NCBI GenBank assembly: GCA_034359265.1
Contig: CP136890.1
Coordinates: 44,614,501-44,678,500, forward strand
From: Canna indica
Taxonomy: Eukaryota; Streptophyta; Magnoliopsida; Zingiberales; Cannaceae
DNA: 64,000 nt
Direction: 5' to 3'
Shown piece by piece: positions 37,101 to 52,100 of the stretch. Below the pieces are notes generated by a model. The model saw only the letters and a program-made list of their open reading frames with translations. It made no database searches and had not been told where the DNA came from. The position numbers were made by a program, and so were the translations under genes. The number at the start of each line of letters is the position of its first letter. Positions within the stretch are counted from its first letter, which is position 1.

Positions 37101-40100
37101 CCTGTTTTAGGGATATTTCTTTGAATCTAGTCACCATTGTTTTCTGAAAAATGTTCAAATATTATTATTCATCTCACCAACTGAAGCTGATTTGTACTGC
37201 AAGATGTTTTTGGTGGCTATAATTATATTTAATTGGGAGGTCTATTATGTCCTTTTATTTGTTTCCATTCCCTTTCCGTTTATTCTGTTCCTATGTCAAT
37301 CTATATTCCCATGCTGAGCGTACTCCGAAAGATTCCAACAGAGAACTCATATTTGGATTCATTTCAAGTACGTTACTTCCAAGTAGTTCTGTAGCTAAAT
37401 TGCCAACCATGTGCCTATCTGTTACTTGTGTATTTCAGTACTTGTTCTATTTTTTTTCTTATTCTAATTTCTCAAATTGTTTGTTATCGTATAGGTGGAG
37501 AACAATGTTTTATATAGCTTGTACACCTGGCTTTATTCTCGCATTTGGCATGCAATTTGCTGTTGAGAGTCCCCGTTGGCTGTACAATGTAATATTTATT
37601 GCATAAAGCAATTCCTTGTTATCTACTTTTCTCATGTTCCTATAGAGATTTTAGTTTGTCAGGTTGGAAGAGTAGACGAGGCTAAGAAAGTTATAGGAAC
37701 CATTTGGGGTGAGTCAGAAGTTGAGAAGTCTATTGTAGAGATTCAGAATGTTATTAAAGATGATGTTAATAGTCAGAAGACCAGCTGGTTGGAGCTTTTT
37801 AAAGAGCCCCACAAGAAAGGTAGATGGGACTTTCAAAGTTTTAGCCGTGTGCCGATTTTTACTATTTTTATTTTAATGCATTGGTAGATGATCCAACATG
37901 GTATAATTTTTCTCTTGGGTTATGTGGCTGCATAAGAATTAACTAAAGGAACAATGGTATTTAATGGATATTAGAGGTGGGGAGAACTAGAGAAGTGTAT
38001 TGGCTTGATATGGAAACAAAGTGAACAAACGTTAGGTCATGGTTTAGTCTTGGTCCAACACTAGTTCTGATAGCTTGAAATCTTATAGTGGTACTTATTG
38101 ATAATCGTCTCTATTTGGACCGGTATGGTAAGGTATTCTAATGTATTGAGGCACATGTGTAGATAGCCGGAATTAACCAGTTTGAACTGCTCGACCCTTT
38201 TGGTTCATTTCCACGGTATATTTTGGTTGTTTTACTTGCAAAAAACGAAGAAACAATATTAGTTTAGAGCTTAAGTTGGTTAATGTTAAATTTAATTGAG
38301 TGATCAACTTTTTTGAAAGTTTATGTTACAGTTAATTGTATTTTATCTATTTATTTATTGATGTAGCCATATACGTTTCTTGTGTTCCACTCTATATTCT
38401 TCTCTTCTATTCTTAGGGAATGACTTAGTAATTAAATAATCAAACTTCTTACCTCTATCATGGTATGCGAGCGAGGTTAGGGTTTCCCTAATCTTCCTTT
38501 TTTTTTTTTGGGTAAAGGGCAAAAAGCCCCCTGAACTTTAGCATAATTAGCAAAAAGTCCCATGAACTTTAAAAACCTGCAAAAAGCCCCACGAACTATT
38601 GAAAACTAGCAAAAAAATCCCATGCCGTCATCCCTCCGTTAACTTTTTAATAGAATTCCACGTCATGGTTTAAAATACCGTACCGTCCGGTACGGTCGAT
38701 ATTTACCAGTTTTCTAAAAAACCGGTATATGAGATACCCGGTATTGGGCGATACCGGGTATCTTGGTTAGTACCGCCTGGTATGGGCGGTATTTATCAAT
38801 TACGCCCGGTACCGAGCGGTATTTATCAAATACTGCCCATACCGGGCGGTATTTGATGTCATACCGGGTGATACCGCCCGGTATGACGCAACGGCTCTTT
38901 TTAAGAGCCATTGCTATAGTACCCAACAACACCCCAAACGGCTATATAGCCGTTGGGGCCGGATTTAAGGCTGTTGGGGTCTTTATAATTATGTGTTATT
39001 GGTACGGTACCGGTACATACCGGTACCGGTCACTGACCGAGATCGGTACCGGTACGAGTATTTTAAACCATGCTTCTCATACACCTTGGTTGTTCCTCCT
39101 TGCCTACCACCGTGATCGATATCTTGCGTGCAGTGGTCGAAGTAGAGCTCATTCATCCAAAGATCAATAGGTGCTGGTGTTGATGGTAAGACGGTGTCTT
39201 CTCCACTAGCTCCATCATCATCATTATCATCATCTCCTCTATCTTGTGTGCTACTGCTATGAACGGAGGCCTTTTCTTCATCTTCTTCTGCAATTACATC
39301 CAAAGGATCCACTACTTGTCGTTTTCCTTTGCCTTTTCCCTTTGATGGTGAAGGTGCGGTCTTCTTCTTTCCCTTTGATTGTGATTGAGAAGATAGATAG
39401 TCGGACTCGGATCGTCGTCTCGCTTGACGCGTTCGTTGAGAGGGAGCAAGGCTCATGTCCCTCTCAAATGCCTGGCTATCCGTGTCTTGTTGGCTCTCTG
39501 ACTCGAGTGCATCAAATACAATCAGTGAAGGCCAGGTGGATCGCCTGGTTCGTCAAGAAGAGGCTAATCATTCTCCATTGCGCTCCACCAATCCATCATC
39601 GGGTCCATCGCTTTGGACGAACTCGGCATCGAACGGATCTACATGTTCCTCGTCTCTTTCTTTATTTTATAACGCCCGCATTCGAAGTTGCATGTTATAA
39701 TGAACATAGATCAGCTTCTCTAATCGGGCGTATGAGAGGCGATTATGCGGCTTCGTATGAATGAGGGAGAAGGTTGACCAATTTCTTTCGCATCCACTTG
39801 ATGATGTTGTTTGCGAGAGGATTCGTACGACAATCCTACTAGGATTTGGAGCATCGCATGCAAATTGCAACCACCATTCAACTACATTACATTGAAAATG
39901 AATGCTAGAAATGAGATTTTATCTTTAATAAATAACTTAGACAAATTTGATTTTTAAATACCTGGTCCATCTTGTCTAGGCAAGAAATTGCAAATGAATC
40001 ATCAAAGTTGCCACTTTCATCTCGGAAATATCTTGATTTTGAAATAGCTTTTGCGGCTTCCAAGTTAGTTGTCGACATACGCTGTATCACCTAGCGGAGG

Positions 40101-43100
40101 GCTAATAACAAACTATCTCTTGTTCCAAAGGCGTATTTGTATTGAAAATCCATGATTGATTGCTAGAAATCAAGGATTGGAAATCACAAATATTCTGAGA
40201 GATAATTGCTCTAATAATTGCTGTAATTAGGGTGCAGTAATTAAGAAATAAATTGTTGTAATTAGGGAAATATAATTAGGGAGGATATTTTGTTTCCAAT
40301 TTTTGTCTTTCCAGATATAGGTCAATTTCCTAGAATAGATAAGCAATCTAATGTGTATATATACAAGCTTGTATCAGATGTTGATCAATGAAATAGCATT
40401 CTAGTTTTTCCTCATGGTATTAGAGCCTTTAGGGTTTTGGGTTTTGTTTGTGGAATTTCTTCTAGGCCTTCATAGCTACAAATTGCATCCTTGTTCCTTC
40501 TTCGCTCCAATTTCTTTTCCTCCACCAAACCAGAAGTTCTTCAGCCTTCATTGTTGATTATCCCTTCTGCTCTGCAGTTTCTATTATTCTATTTTCGTCT
40601 CTCAAATCAACATGTCAAATTGTCAACTATAACTGAGTCATCTCAATCCCATTATGCTGTTCAGAATGAAGAAATGTAGTCTATTCACTCAATGAGAGAT
40701 TGGCCAAGTATTCAGTCTACGTACAGATTGAATGGAAAAAATTACATGAAATGGCCTTAGCTGGTCCCGACCTTTTTGAAGGGGAAAGAAAAAATAAGTC
40801 ATCTCCGTAGTACCAGTCCCAAGAAGTCAGATCCCAGATTTGATGCTTGGGATAAAGAAGACTCCATGGTCATGATTTGGCTGTGGAATTCCATGTTACC
40901 AAAAATTTCTGATACTTTCATGTTTTTACCTACAACTAACAACATCTGGAGGCTACACAACAAACCTACTCTAAGGTGAAGGATGCAGCACTTATATTTG
41001 AGATCATAACTAAACTCTCGACCACAAACAAGGAGAACGTTCAATCACGGAGTATGCCAACCTGCTGAAAAGTTTGTGGCAAGAGATGGACCATTACCAA
41101 TATATTGAGATGAGATGTAGTGAGGATGCAGCAGCATTGAAGATCATTATTGATAGGTATCGAGTTTATGATTTCATTGCTGGGCTAAATATGGATTTTG
41201 ATCTAAGTGAGAATTCAGATTCTAGGTAAAGAGGAATTACCTTGACTGAATGAGACCATTTCCGTTATCAATGGAGAAGAAAGCCGAAGGGGAGTTATGC
41301 TTCACACACCACCGGTTGAAGGGTTGACGATATAGGAAAAGCCACTTATGAGAAGCGGAGATACAACATGGACAAAACACGTCTCAAATGCAGCAGATCA
41401 AGAGACAAGAAAATTAGAGCCACGACCTTCAAACAAAGACAACCTTTGGTGTGTCTACTGCAAGAAACCTCGCCATACAAAGGACCAATGTTGGAAGCTG
41501 CATGGGAAACAGCCAAGCTCCAAATGGAACAGAGGACCTAATGGTGGAATGCAACAAAGTCAAGTGCATATAACTCAATCTTGGGAAGATAGGAACCCTG
41601 AAGGCTGAAGCTACAAATGCAAGTAGCAAAGAACACAATGAATTAAACAAAGAGGATATTGAAAGGTTGAAGGCAATTCTTAGTTCATTGGAAAAATCAA
41701 CAGGCACATCACATGTTCTTTGGCAAATTCGGGTAAGTCTCATTCCTCATATGCTCTAAGTGCTACAAGTTCAGATTTCTCAAACTCTTGGGTCCTTGAC
41801 TCAGGGGCAACCGACCACATGACCCATTCCTCTCATAAATTTAGCACATATCAACCTAGCCCAAGCAGTAAGAAGAAAATATCCATAGATGATGGATCCT
41901 TGGCCAGTGTGGCTGGTGAAGGAGATATTGTTTTAAGCTCATCTATAACCCTAAAAAATGTCCTTTGTATGCCTAAACTTTTTACAAACCTTGTGTCTAT
42001 TCATCAACTCAAAGGATTTAAAATGCAATGCGGTGTTCTCTTGTGATTCTTGTGTATTTTAGAGGAGGATGGTTGGAATTGCTAAGGTGAAACACAGGCT
42101 TTACTATTTACAATTACCCAACAACTAGGTGAACAATGAGAATAACCCAATTCTATCATTCCTGTCAAGCAATTCTCAATACTATAAAGAACAAATTTGG
42201 CTCCATTACCTTAGACTTGGACATTACCTTACTCTTAAATATGAGGTGAGTCACATTTTTCCTATTTTCCATACTATGGTCAAAACTAATTCAATGTGGG
42301 CATTAAAAGGCTGAGAACCGACAATGGTAGAGAATATTTCATCCAATCCTTGTCCCCATTCCTTCAAAAATAGGGAATTATTCATGAATCCTCTTGTGTT
42401 GATACACCCCAACAAAATGGAGTTGCGGAAAAAAAAAATGGTCATCTATTAAATACTGTCCGTGCCCTTTTGTTTCAAAAAAATATTCCAAAATTTTTTG
42501 GAGGGAAGCTGTTCTTACTGCAGCCCATCTAATAAATTGTATTCCATCACGTGTTTTTGATTGTAAAAGCCCAATGGAGATGTTGTCTCAATATTATGAT
42601 TATTATCTAGAATTTAACATATCAACTCAATTACCTCCTAAAGTCTTTGGGTGTGTCACATTTGTTCATGTCCACTCTCATGGTCAAGGTAAACTAGATC
42701 CTAGAGTTGTCAAGTGTGTTTTCATAAGGTACTCATCCACTCAAAAGGGGTATAAGTGCTATAACCCCATCACCCGTATAACATATGTCTGAGCAGATGT
42801 CACATTTGTAGAACAAGAAAGCTATTTATCAAGTCCCTCTCTTCGGGGGAAGATAAGAACTTTTTCCTAAGTGAACAACCCATGATGGTTAGCAAAACTC
42901 CTGATACAGTCAATCAAGTCCAATCTAGCTGATCCATTTGGGCCTATTTCTACTTCTGACTCTAAAATTATTCCTAAAACCAAGGATTCTATTCATGTTC
43001 CGGAAACCACTAAGGAGCCTGTTGAGTCACCTTCTCCTTCCCCTTCCCCTTTCCCTAATGACATCTCAAAAATCACAAACCCACTTCAGGTCTACTTAAA

Positions 43101-46100
43101 AAGAGTAAAACTCGTGATCAATCCAGAACTAGTTCAAGAATTTGAATTGACACTCGGGAATGAGGCAAGTTCACTTATTGAGAAATCACCTAATATCCTC
43201 GATTTAGATGAGCCCATAGCCACAAGAAAGGGTGTTAAAAAGTGCACACAACATCCTATATCCTAGTTTGTATCCTTTGAAAGACTATCTACCTCACATA
43301 AAAGTTTCCGCATTCACCTAAACAATGTAGCCATTCCACAAAGGCATAAACCCTATCTAAAGCACTTAGTGAAGAGGAATGGAAACAAGCAATGAAAGTT
43401 GAAATGAAAGCCTTGGAGAAAAATAAGACATGGGAGATAGTGGAATTACCTAGTGGAAAGAAACCAATAGGGTGCAAATGGGTATCCACATTGAAATATA
43501 AGGCAAATGGTTCTATTGAACTAAAGCTAGGTTGGTGGCCAAGGGCTACACAGAGACCTATGGGGTGGACTATGAGGAGACCTTTGCACCAGTGGCAAAG
43601 ATGAATGCGATAAGAGTATTTTTGTCTCTAGTAGCTAACTATGATTGGCCTTTTTAGTAGTTTGATGTGAAGAATGCTTTTCTGCATGGAGATCTTGAGG
43701 AGGAAATTTATATGGAGGTTCCATCGAGTTTTGGTATGATTCTAAAAGCCAATATAGTGTGCAAATTAAAGAAAGCATTCTATGGGCTTAAACAATCTCC
43801 TCGAGCATGGTTCAGAAGATTCACTAAAGCCATGTTGGCTATGAATTATAGGTAGAGTCAGGGTGATCACACACCATCAAGCATTCGACCTCGGGGGGAG
43901 TTACTGTCTTGATAGTCTATGTTGATGACACTATAGTAACTGGGAATGATTCATATGAGAAGGAAGCATTGTGCAGGTATTTAGCAAGGGAATTTGAGAT
44001 TAAGGATCTCGGAATACTAAAGTACTTCCTGCAAATAGAAGTTGCTCGGTCCAAGGAGGGGATTTTTGTTTCACAACAAAAATATGTTCTCGACTTGTTG
44101 AAAGAGATAGGCAAACTGGGGTGTGGACCAATTGACACTCCTATCGAGCCAAATCATAGACTAGGTAGGTGAAGCCACGGGGGAAGAAATAATCGACAAA
44201 GGCAAGTACCAACGACTTGTTTGGAAATTGATTTATTTGTCACACACGACCGGATATTGTATATGTTGTGAGTGTTGTAAGTCAATTCATGTAAAATATA
44301 AGGAGAGACCTTCATGCAGTATGCAGTATTTAAAAGGTAGTCCTGGTAAATGAATTATGTTCAAGAAAGTACTAGGATGGAACTTGAAGCATAAACAGAA
44401 GCGGACTATGCTGGTTCGATTGTTGATTGAAGATCAACATCTAGGTACCGTATGTTTCTTGGTGAAAATTTGGTAACTTGGAGAAGTAAAGAACAACTCG
44501 TGGTTGCTAGGTCCATTGCAGAGGCAGAGTTTCGTTCTATGGCTCAAGGAATTTGTGAGTTGTTATGGCTTAAGATTATCTTAGATGATCTAAAGATAAA
44601 ATGGGAGACACCAATGAAGCTTTATTGTGATAATAAGTCTGCAATTAACATTGCTCAAAATCCGGTCCAACACATGGAAGTTGATAGACATTTCATAAAG
44701 GAGAAGCTTGAAAGTGGCTTGATCTGCACTCCCTAGTCCCTATGTAACTAAGGGTTTGGTAAGCTCAGTGTTTTAAAAAAATATATGCAAGTTAGGGATG
44801 GAAAATATCTATTCCCTAGCTTAAGGGGGAGTGTTGAAAATCCATGATTGATTGGGATTGAAAATCACAAATGTTCTAAGAGATTAAGAAATAAATTGTT
44901 GTAATTAGGGAAACAATTTTTAGACTAAAAAATCACAAAGTTTTACAATTTTAAGTTCCACCCGCGTTTTCAAAATTCTCCTATAAATGCATATAGTTTT
45001 CATCCGTTGATGCCAACTACCAATTCGTCAAGCGTTGTCTCAACTAAGCTGCTGGCCCGACCTTTTTTCTCTCTTCTATTCTGCCTCCCAGCTAATGTGA
45101 CCTTTTTCCATTTCTCCTCCATTCTGGATGCTCGCGGTCTTGGCAGACTCAGTAGGGCCAGCAATGGCAGTGGCGACAACCTTGCAAGATTACCATCATG
45201 ACATGTTGATTAGCTTGCAAGAGGTGTTGAGTAGCTTGCAAGAGGTTTCAGACTCAACCTACTTTGTATCGAGTACCTATTTACATGACTTTGCGAACAC
45301 AAGGACCGGTGCTTGGGCTCCCACGAAAGAATCTCTCATGTCAATGTGGTATTCTAGATACCAAAACATTATGACTTGGGATAATTTCGAGATATGAGCA
45401 TTGGAGACTTACGGTAGGGACCTTAGTCGTCAGTCGTGTTGGTATCGACCAAGAGATGGCTACTTTTTACAACGGACGTCGTTCGTCCATATATTAAACC
45501 TTGTATTCATGTATTTGACAATTAAGTTATGAATTTTATGGATATTTTTCAGCATTTCTTGATCAATTATGATGTATTCTAGTGGTATTCAATAGTGAAA
45601 AAAATATATTTTTTTTACTCATTTCCAGTACCGAGTACCGAGATTTTAAACCATGAACATTACTTTAAGCTACTGTAATTAGGGCTGAGCATTGGGCGGG
45701 TTAGATCAATATCCGACCCGACCAGATCGGGTATTAACCCGAAAATTTTAAAAATTTTATACCCGACCCGACCCGTTTTTTTAATCGGGGCCCGACCCAA
45801 ATAACCCGAAAAAATCCGGCCCCGACCCGATTAACCCGAATAACCCGAATTCGGTTTAGAAAAAAAAAAAATCATCTTGAAAATGATGATAAAAAAAGTG
45901 AACAATTGTATTAAAAATTATAACTCAAGTAGGACTCGAACTTAAGACCTCCTAAATTTTATCTCCACCCTTCTAACCACAAAGCCAACACCATCTTTTA
46001 TCAATACATGCAACATATATATGTATTTAACTTAAAATCGGGTCGGGTCGGGTTAAACAGGGTTTTCACCCGAACCCGACCCGAAATGAATTTTTGGGTC

Positions 46101-49100
46101 GATTTTTTTCTGGTTTTTCGGGTCGGATCGGGTTTTGCTCAGCCCTAACTGTAATAGTGTTGGCATAGGTATTTGTTAACTTCACGTATGATAAAGGTAC
46201 AATGGATAAGCTAACCATTACGTTCAGCTAAAATAACTAAGGGCTTTTCATATACTAAAGAAACAAAAACTGACTGCTGGAACTATATAGCATTTCCATC
46301 AGTATTATACTCCTGTTTTTATCACTATGTTTTTCCTTGTACCATTAATACTTATATTATGTTTCTAAATCTGGAAGTGGTTGTCATATATCCAGTTGTT
46401 TTTATTGGAGGCTCTCTGTTCATACTGCAACAGTTTGCTGGAATAAATGGAGTTCTTTATTTCTCATCCTTGACCTTTCAAGATGTGGGCATTACTAGTA
46501 GTGCATTGACTAGCTTATATGTTGGACTCACCAACCTTACAGGTAGTGGACGTTGCTATGCTTTGTATGGACAAAAATATGTGGAAATATCATTATTGAT
46601 CATATTTTTCAGGGGCATTATCTGCTTTAGCCTTGATGGATAAGCAAGGAAGGCGGAGGCTTTTAATAGGAAGTTACCTCGGAATGGTGCGAGGCTTCTA
46701 ACAAAATAACTACTACAAAATAATTGTTAGAATGTGTTTAAATATATGAGCTCTTTCATAGATATAATTTTTTTCACATTTTACTTTAATCTGTACAATT
46801 ATTGGAAATGGGGAGGGAATCATAATCTTCTATTCAATTTTGATGTTTTGATATTAGTAATCTCATTCCATCTGGATTTAGCTATAATACCATGAATGTT
46901 TTTAATGTCATTTCATCTAAAAGCCTAATTGGTTAAGTGAGACATGACCTACTCATTAATATTCACAACACTTTCCCTTGGTCGTGGACAAGTGAAAGAC
47001 TAGCCCAACCCCAAGACTGGCATATTCAAGTATTTGGTTTTTGGTACATCCTTGGGAAAAATCTGTACAAAGAACTTCCCACGTTGGTAAGATTTTGATC
47101 AATGTCACTTCATCTAGAACTGTGTTCCTTGCATCGACTGGGTACCTTAACTTTCTTTTACTAATTACATCCTTCATCTATCCAATCGTTTTAATTAGGC
47201 CAATTTCTTTGAATTTATCGAAATAGTTAATGGAAGTAATGAAGTATTGGTCCAAAAGCATCCAATAAGGTGGTGCCATATTGCTACCGGGTCTACATCA
47301 ATCATGTTCTATTGAGCAATTTACGTTTGATTACTTTTGGGTCTTTAAATTATGAAGTGTCCTACATTTTTGTCACTGAACTTTGTTAGCCTCAAGGTTG
47401 CGTAAAAGTCATTTTTAACTTGGTTTTGTAGCCAACCAATTGATTCTGAATCGCAATTGTCATTCTCTCAAAATATACACAAAATAAGGGAGAAATCTTA
47501 GTTCATTGATTATTGGAACTCAATGCAAAAATATACCACATTATCACTCAAACAGTGACATTGGTCTTACAAACAATGCCATTGGTTAACACAATCTTTA
47601 AAATATGTTTATAATTTGGTCAGATTATGCTTAACATGACATTGGGGAAAATTTGACATGACTATAATCTGGTCAGAATCAGATTATGTTTTAAGTTTTT
47701 TTTTTAAAATTTGAACTTTCCTATATATATGACTTATACTTTCTTATGGTTTTTAGTATAAGTTGAATATGTTTGAGTGGGATTTGGCTGGGTTAGTTTG
47801 GGTTGATTCAAAATTTCTAGGGTTCTAGATTTTCTTCAAAATATTGTATTATATTTTTTAATTTTTGTTAAAAAGTCAGATCCCATGGAGTTTGAGGAAC
47901 AGGTTTTTAGTCAAAGATAAACTTAGATTTTTTTCACTTTTAATGCATCTTTATTTTTGTAATGTAACTATCATGACTAAGAATTATTGTCGAGGAGACT
48001 GTGTGTATAAGTTTCCATTTTAATTTGCCTAACTTGCACTTATGAAAGTTTAGGGACAAAAATATAAGATAACTCCTAGTTTAGGGACCTAAAATAAATA
48101 GGGTATAAATTGCTCAGTAAGAAGTGGTTGACATAGAAACCTGTTAGCAATATGTCAGCATGATAACATTTGATTAGGATACTATTGCACAGATCACCAC
48201 TTCCATTAGCTTCTTATAGGCGAAGAGCTCCCATTGAAGCAATAATCTGGGAACCCAATTCATATAATGATATAGTTTAAGGACCATTTAGGTAATTTTT
48301 CCTTTATAAATAACATTTAAGGATCATTTGGATGATGCTTGAATATATCTATGCATCTTACGTCCTTAGTGCCCACTCTTTGCAGTTGGCATACTGGCTG
48401 TTTTCACGCTCACTGGCACAAGCATCTCTTGAACAGAAATTTCTTATTAGCATGTTTCTTATAAAACCCATCACTATATGCAGGCACTCTCAATGTTTCT
48501 CATTGTTTATGCAATTAGTGGTCCTTTGGATGAAGAATCTAGCCACATGTTGTCAATTCTTGGGACTTTGCTGTATGTATACTCTTTTCATGTTTTCCTT
48601 TAGTAATATGATTCTGGTGGAAAAGTTTAAGTATTGCTAAAAGTTTTATGTAAGATAATCATGTCGTAGAGTATACAAGATTTAGTATCAAATATTTTAA
48701 TTTTTAGCCATCTCAAAGTATAGCATGGAAGAGAATCTGTATCTAGTATTATGATTATGTGGCTTTAGGTGGAAAGTTTACTGGGATCATACCAGTTTAT
48801 GTACAGTGTATTTTATCTGATCTATCTAGATCATTATCTTCTTTTATATCTCCTGTCCTGAACTAATTTTTTTCTGCTTCTTTTTATTAGAACTATCATC
48901 AATTTGTCTTCTTCTGTATAAAATCAGCACTATCATTATTCTTACGAATCACATAAAAAAGAATTTGATTGCCATTTCAATGTCATATTCATGGTTGGAA
49001 GATCAATTGTAAATTTTTCAGTTCCACAAAACTTTGATAATCAAGACTTTATGCTTCTTAATAGTAATTTATTTCTCAAGGATAATGCTTGGTACTTGGC

Positions 49101-52100
49101 TAATGTTTAGTAGTATTCTTTTTGATTAAAAAATGTTAGAAGGGAAAAAATTTGTGAAGTGAAGTTCATTGAGGTGGTCATTAGTATGTTTCCATTGAAC
49201 AAACTAATGTATGGTGGAAGTTGTACTCTAGCTTTCTTGACATTATTGCATGAGCTCGCTGTTGAAAAACTGTCAAATTACACCTAATTTGCTTTGATGC
49301 AATTGTCACTTAGAAATAAAGGAAAAATTAGTTTTCACTAAAGTTAACACTTGTGAGGTTTTCATGATTTTTTAACAAATCTTAAAATAATATATGCAAA
49401 ATGCTCCATTTTGAGAAAAGATGGTTATTCAATCATATTTAATAATTGTGTTAACTATGCCTTATTTGAAAGCCATTAGCACATTACCCTTTCCATCACC
49501 TACTTGTGTGTTTAACAATAAACCAATACACAAAAAATAGAAGTGAGACAACGAGAAACCTAAAGATTACAAAAAATAGAAGTGAGACAACGAGAAACCT
49601 AAAGATGTTATCCATAGGTTGGGAAATGATAGGAGAAAAAGCTTGTGTAGATAACCTTGAAATCAGCCTATTTGCATGTGAATAATGTGCTGAAGTAACA
49701 AAATTGAAGATATAAAACTAGAGGTAAGAATGATATGAAAATTACCATTGATAGATAGGTCTAAAATTGACATATCATCATGTGCTAAAACTTTAGTTTT
49801 ATACAGAATTATATAGGTCATGCCATCATAGGATTATAGTTGTCTTAATACAATCTACATTTTATATTTATTTTCTTATAGTTACTTAACAAAATAAGTT
49901 ATTTTCATGTGAGGTAAAGATAGATTACAAGTTGTATCATTGTTTTTCTCTATATTCAATTCTCAAAATTATATCTTCTGATTGCCGTGTAGGTATATTT
50001 TTACATTTGCCTTGGGTGCTGGGCCAGTTACTGGTATCATTATTCCAGAGCTTAGTTCTGCACAAACGCGTTCAAAAGTAATGGGCTTTAGCTTCTCAAT
50101 ACATTGGGTATGTTTTAACCAAGTTTTACTATTGTTAATTTTTTACTACGAGGACTTCATATTCATCTTTTAAATGTTTGCTTTGTTCTTACGTTAACAG
50201 AATGTTGGAAATTACTAGGAATAATTAATTCACATGTTGACGGAATGTTTGCTTATGGAGTGGTCATCAATTTTAATAATTAATTCGAAATAGTACTTTT
50301 GTCAACGGCCCTCATGGAGTCCAAATGGAAAACACTCCTAGACACCATGTGGGTCGTCGGGTCAGCATTTTTGGGTGATAATGTAGCCCTAACTTTTGTT
50401 GACCTGGCAGCCCGTATGGTGCTGACTAGGCTTTTTCGGCCCACTTTCGTGAGGGTGGCTGACAGAAGTACTATTTTGAATTAATATAATTGTTAAATAT
50501 ATTAGTTTTATATTATATTTATTGTTGGTTCGGGATAACTTATGTTGTCCCTTAGGCTTATTTTATCTTGTTCTAGGCTTATATATAGCCTCTCTTCTGA
50601 TTAATGGAATATACTTTTGGGGCTCAACATGGTATCAGAGCCCTAGGTTGTTTTTCCAGTTTTTTTCCACCTTCGTATTTTTTTCTTCACAGCTGTTTCC
50701 TAAACCTCGGCTTGTTCTCACGTGAGGGGGAAGGGCTCACCGATCGAGCCCCCTCTTCCTCTTCACAAGCTGCCTTCAACAATTTCTTCTCCGGTTGGGT
50801 GGTTCGATCGACGAGGCACACCCACACATGGCTTCTTCTCTATTGAAGGAGGTCACGCCTCACGAGGGCTACTGTTCCAAAGCAGCGCCCTCTGCTGAGC
50901 CGTCTCTGCATGCGGAACAAGGAGAGTTGAACGCACGCTGTGCCTACTGCATCTTAACGTCTCGGCTCTTCACACAAGGAACGAGGAGTCTTTGCCGCGT
51001 CCCGAGGCTTTCAACGCGCCTGTAGATCTCTCTTGAACGCACACTCGAGGCCTTCCCTCTGCAAACAACGGGTATCAAATCTCTCCGACGGGTGCCGTCT
51101 CCTCAAGCCGACTTACGAGCCATCAGCTCTCCTAGTCGGCTAACTCAAAGCGGCATCTCTTTCAACCGACTCTTCCAGCCGACTCTACAACCAGCTTCTT
51201 TTTCTAGTCGGCTCTCTGAGCCACTTGAAGCCGGCTCCTCACATCAGGCTGGTCTCTTGGAATTTTTTAGCCTTTTCGAGGATATTTTTTTCGCCATCCG
51301 GGTTTTTGGTTCTAACTTAGAATTTTTCTCTCTATTGTTCCATTTGGTATTGCTTTATTTTTAAAATATGTCAAACTCTATGGTGGATCCCAAAATTGCA
51401 ACTGCGAGTACTTCCATCAAACTTAATGGCACCAATTATATTCTCTGGTCTCGTGCTTTTCGTGTTTTCTGTGGTTCCCAAAAGAAAATTAAACACCTTG
51501 AAGATGATCCTCCTGACCTAGCCGATATTGAAAAATATTCTGATTGGGAGGCAAATGATTATGTCGTTCTATCATGGATGATCAATAGTCTGGAGCCACA
51601 AATTGCCTCAATAGTTATTTTTTCTTGACACTGCCAAAAGCATATGGGGGATTCTCTCAAAAGAACGTATTTTCAAGATGCAAACATTTCCAGGGTTTAC
51701 AGCTTGTACTCTGATATTTTTAATATGAAACTTGAGGAGGGCGCATCATCAGGAGTTCTACGCCACCTATATGAACTAACTGAATATCATCCCTTCACCG
51801 CTGATGTTTCATTGCAAAGGAAGCAAAGAGAAGAATTTCTCGTTGCGAGGTTTTTATTCGCTCTACCACCGCCACTCCATAATGTCAAGTCTCAGCTCAT
51901 GGATAGTACCATTCCTGATCTCAGAAGTGTTATGGCCAGAATACTGAAAGTTACTTAACTCAATCCTACTCTTGTATCTTTTCCTACAGGAGATAACTCA
52001 GCGCTTGTTGTCGGAGGTAGAGGTCACCAGGGTCGTGGTGGTGGCAGAACTGGAGGATGGGAGAGAGGCAGATATTCCTTTCCTCCTTGCATACATTGTA

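Larger units (their letters stand above)
40138..44923 (+). mobile_element. Ty1/copia retrotransposon 1 (intron 7), decayed
   Basis: 5' LTR 40138-40414 (TGTATTGAAAATCC ... TTTTTCCTCA), primer site TGGTATTAGAGCC at 40415 (one mismatch to the tRNA-Met type), gag, protease, integrase, RT, RNase H, polypurine tract AAGGGGGAG ending at 44830, then a 3' LTR from 44832 (TGTTGAAAATCCATGATTG) that is internally deleted and truncated near 44923. It inserted into the hAT transposase sequence. The order integrase-before-RT defines copia. Confidence 0.88.

Noticed and set aside
39246..39764. 172-codon plus-strand frame
   Set aside because: It is antisense to the hAT transposase tail, whose minus-strand translation carries the recognisable family sequence.
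48573..48580. Alternative exon 10 donor at GTATAC (48577)
   Set aside because: It would add four bases and break the phase with exon 11; the GTATGT donor at 48573 keeps the family sequence TLLYIFTFA.
50299..50484. 61-codon frame in intron 11
   Set aside because: No recognisable domain; it lies between a splice donor and a copia insertion.
50630..50650. TGGTATCAGAGCC as a possible tRNA gene end
   Set aside because: It is the retrotransposon primer-binding site adjoining an LTR; no cloverleaf surrounds it.
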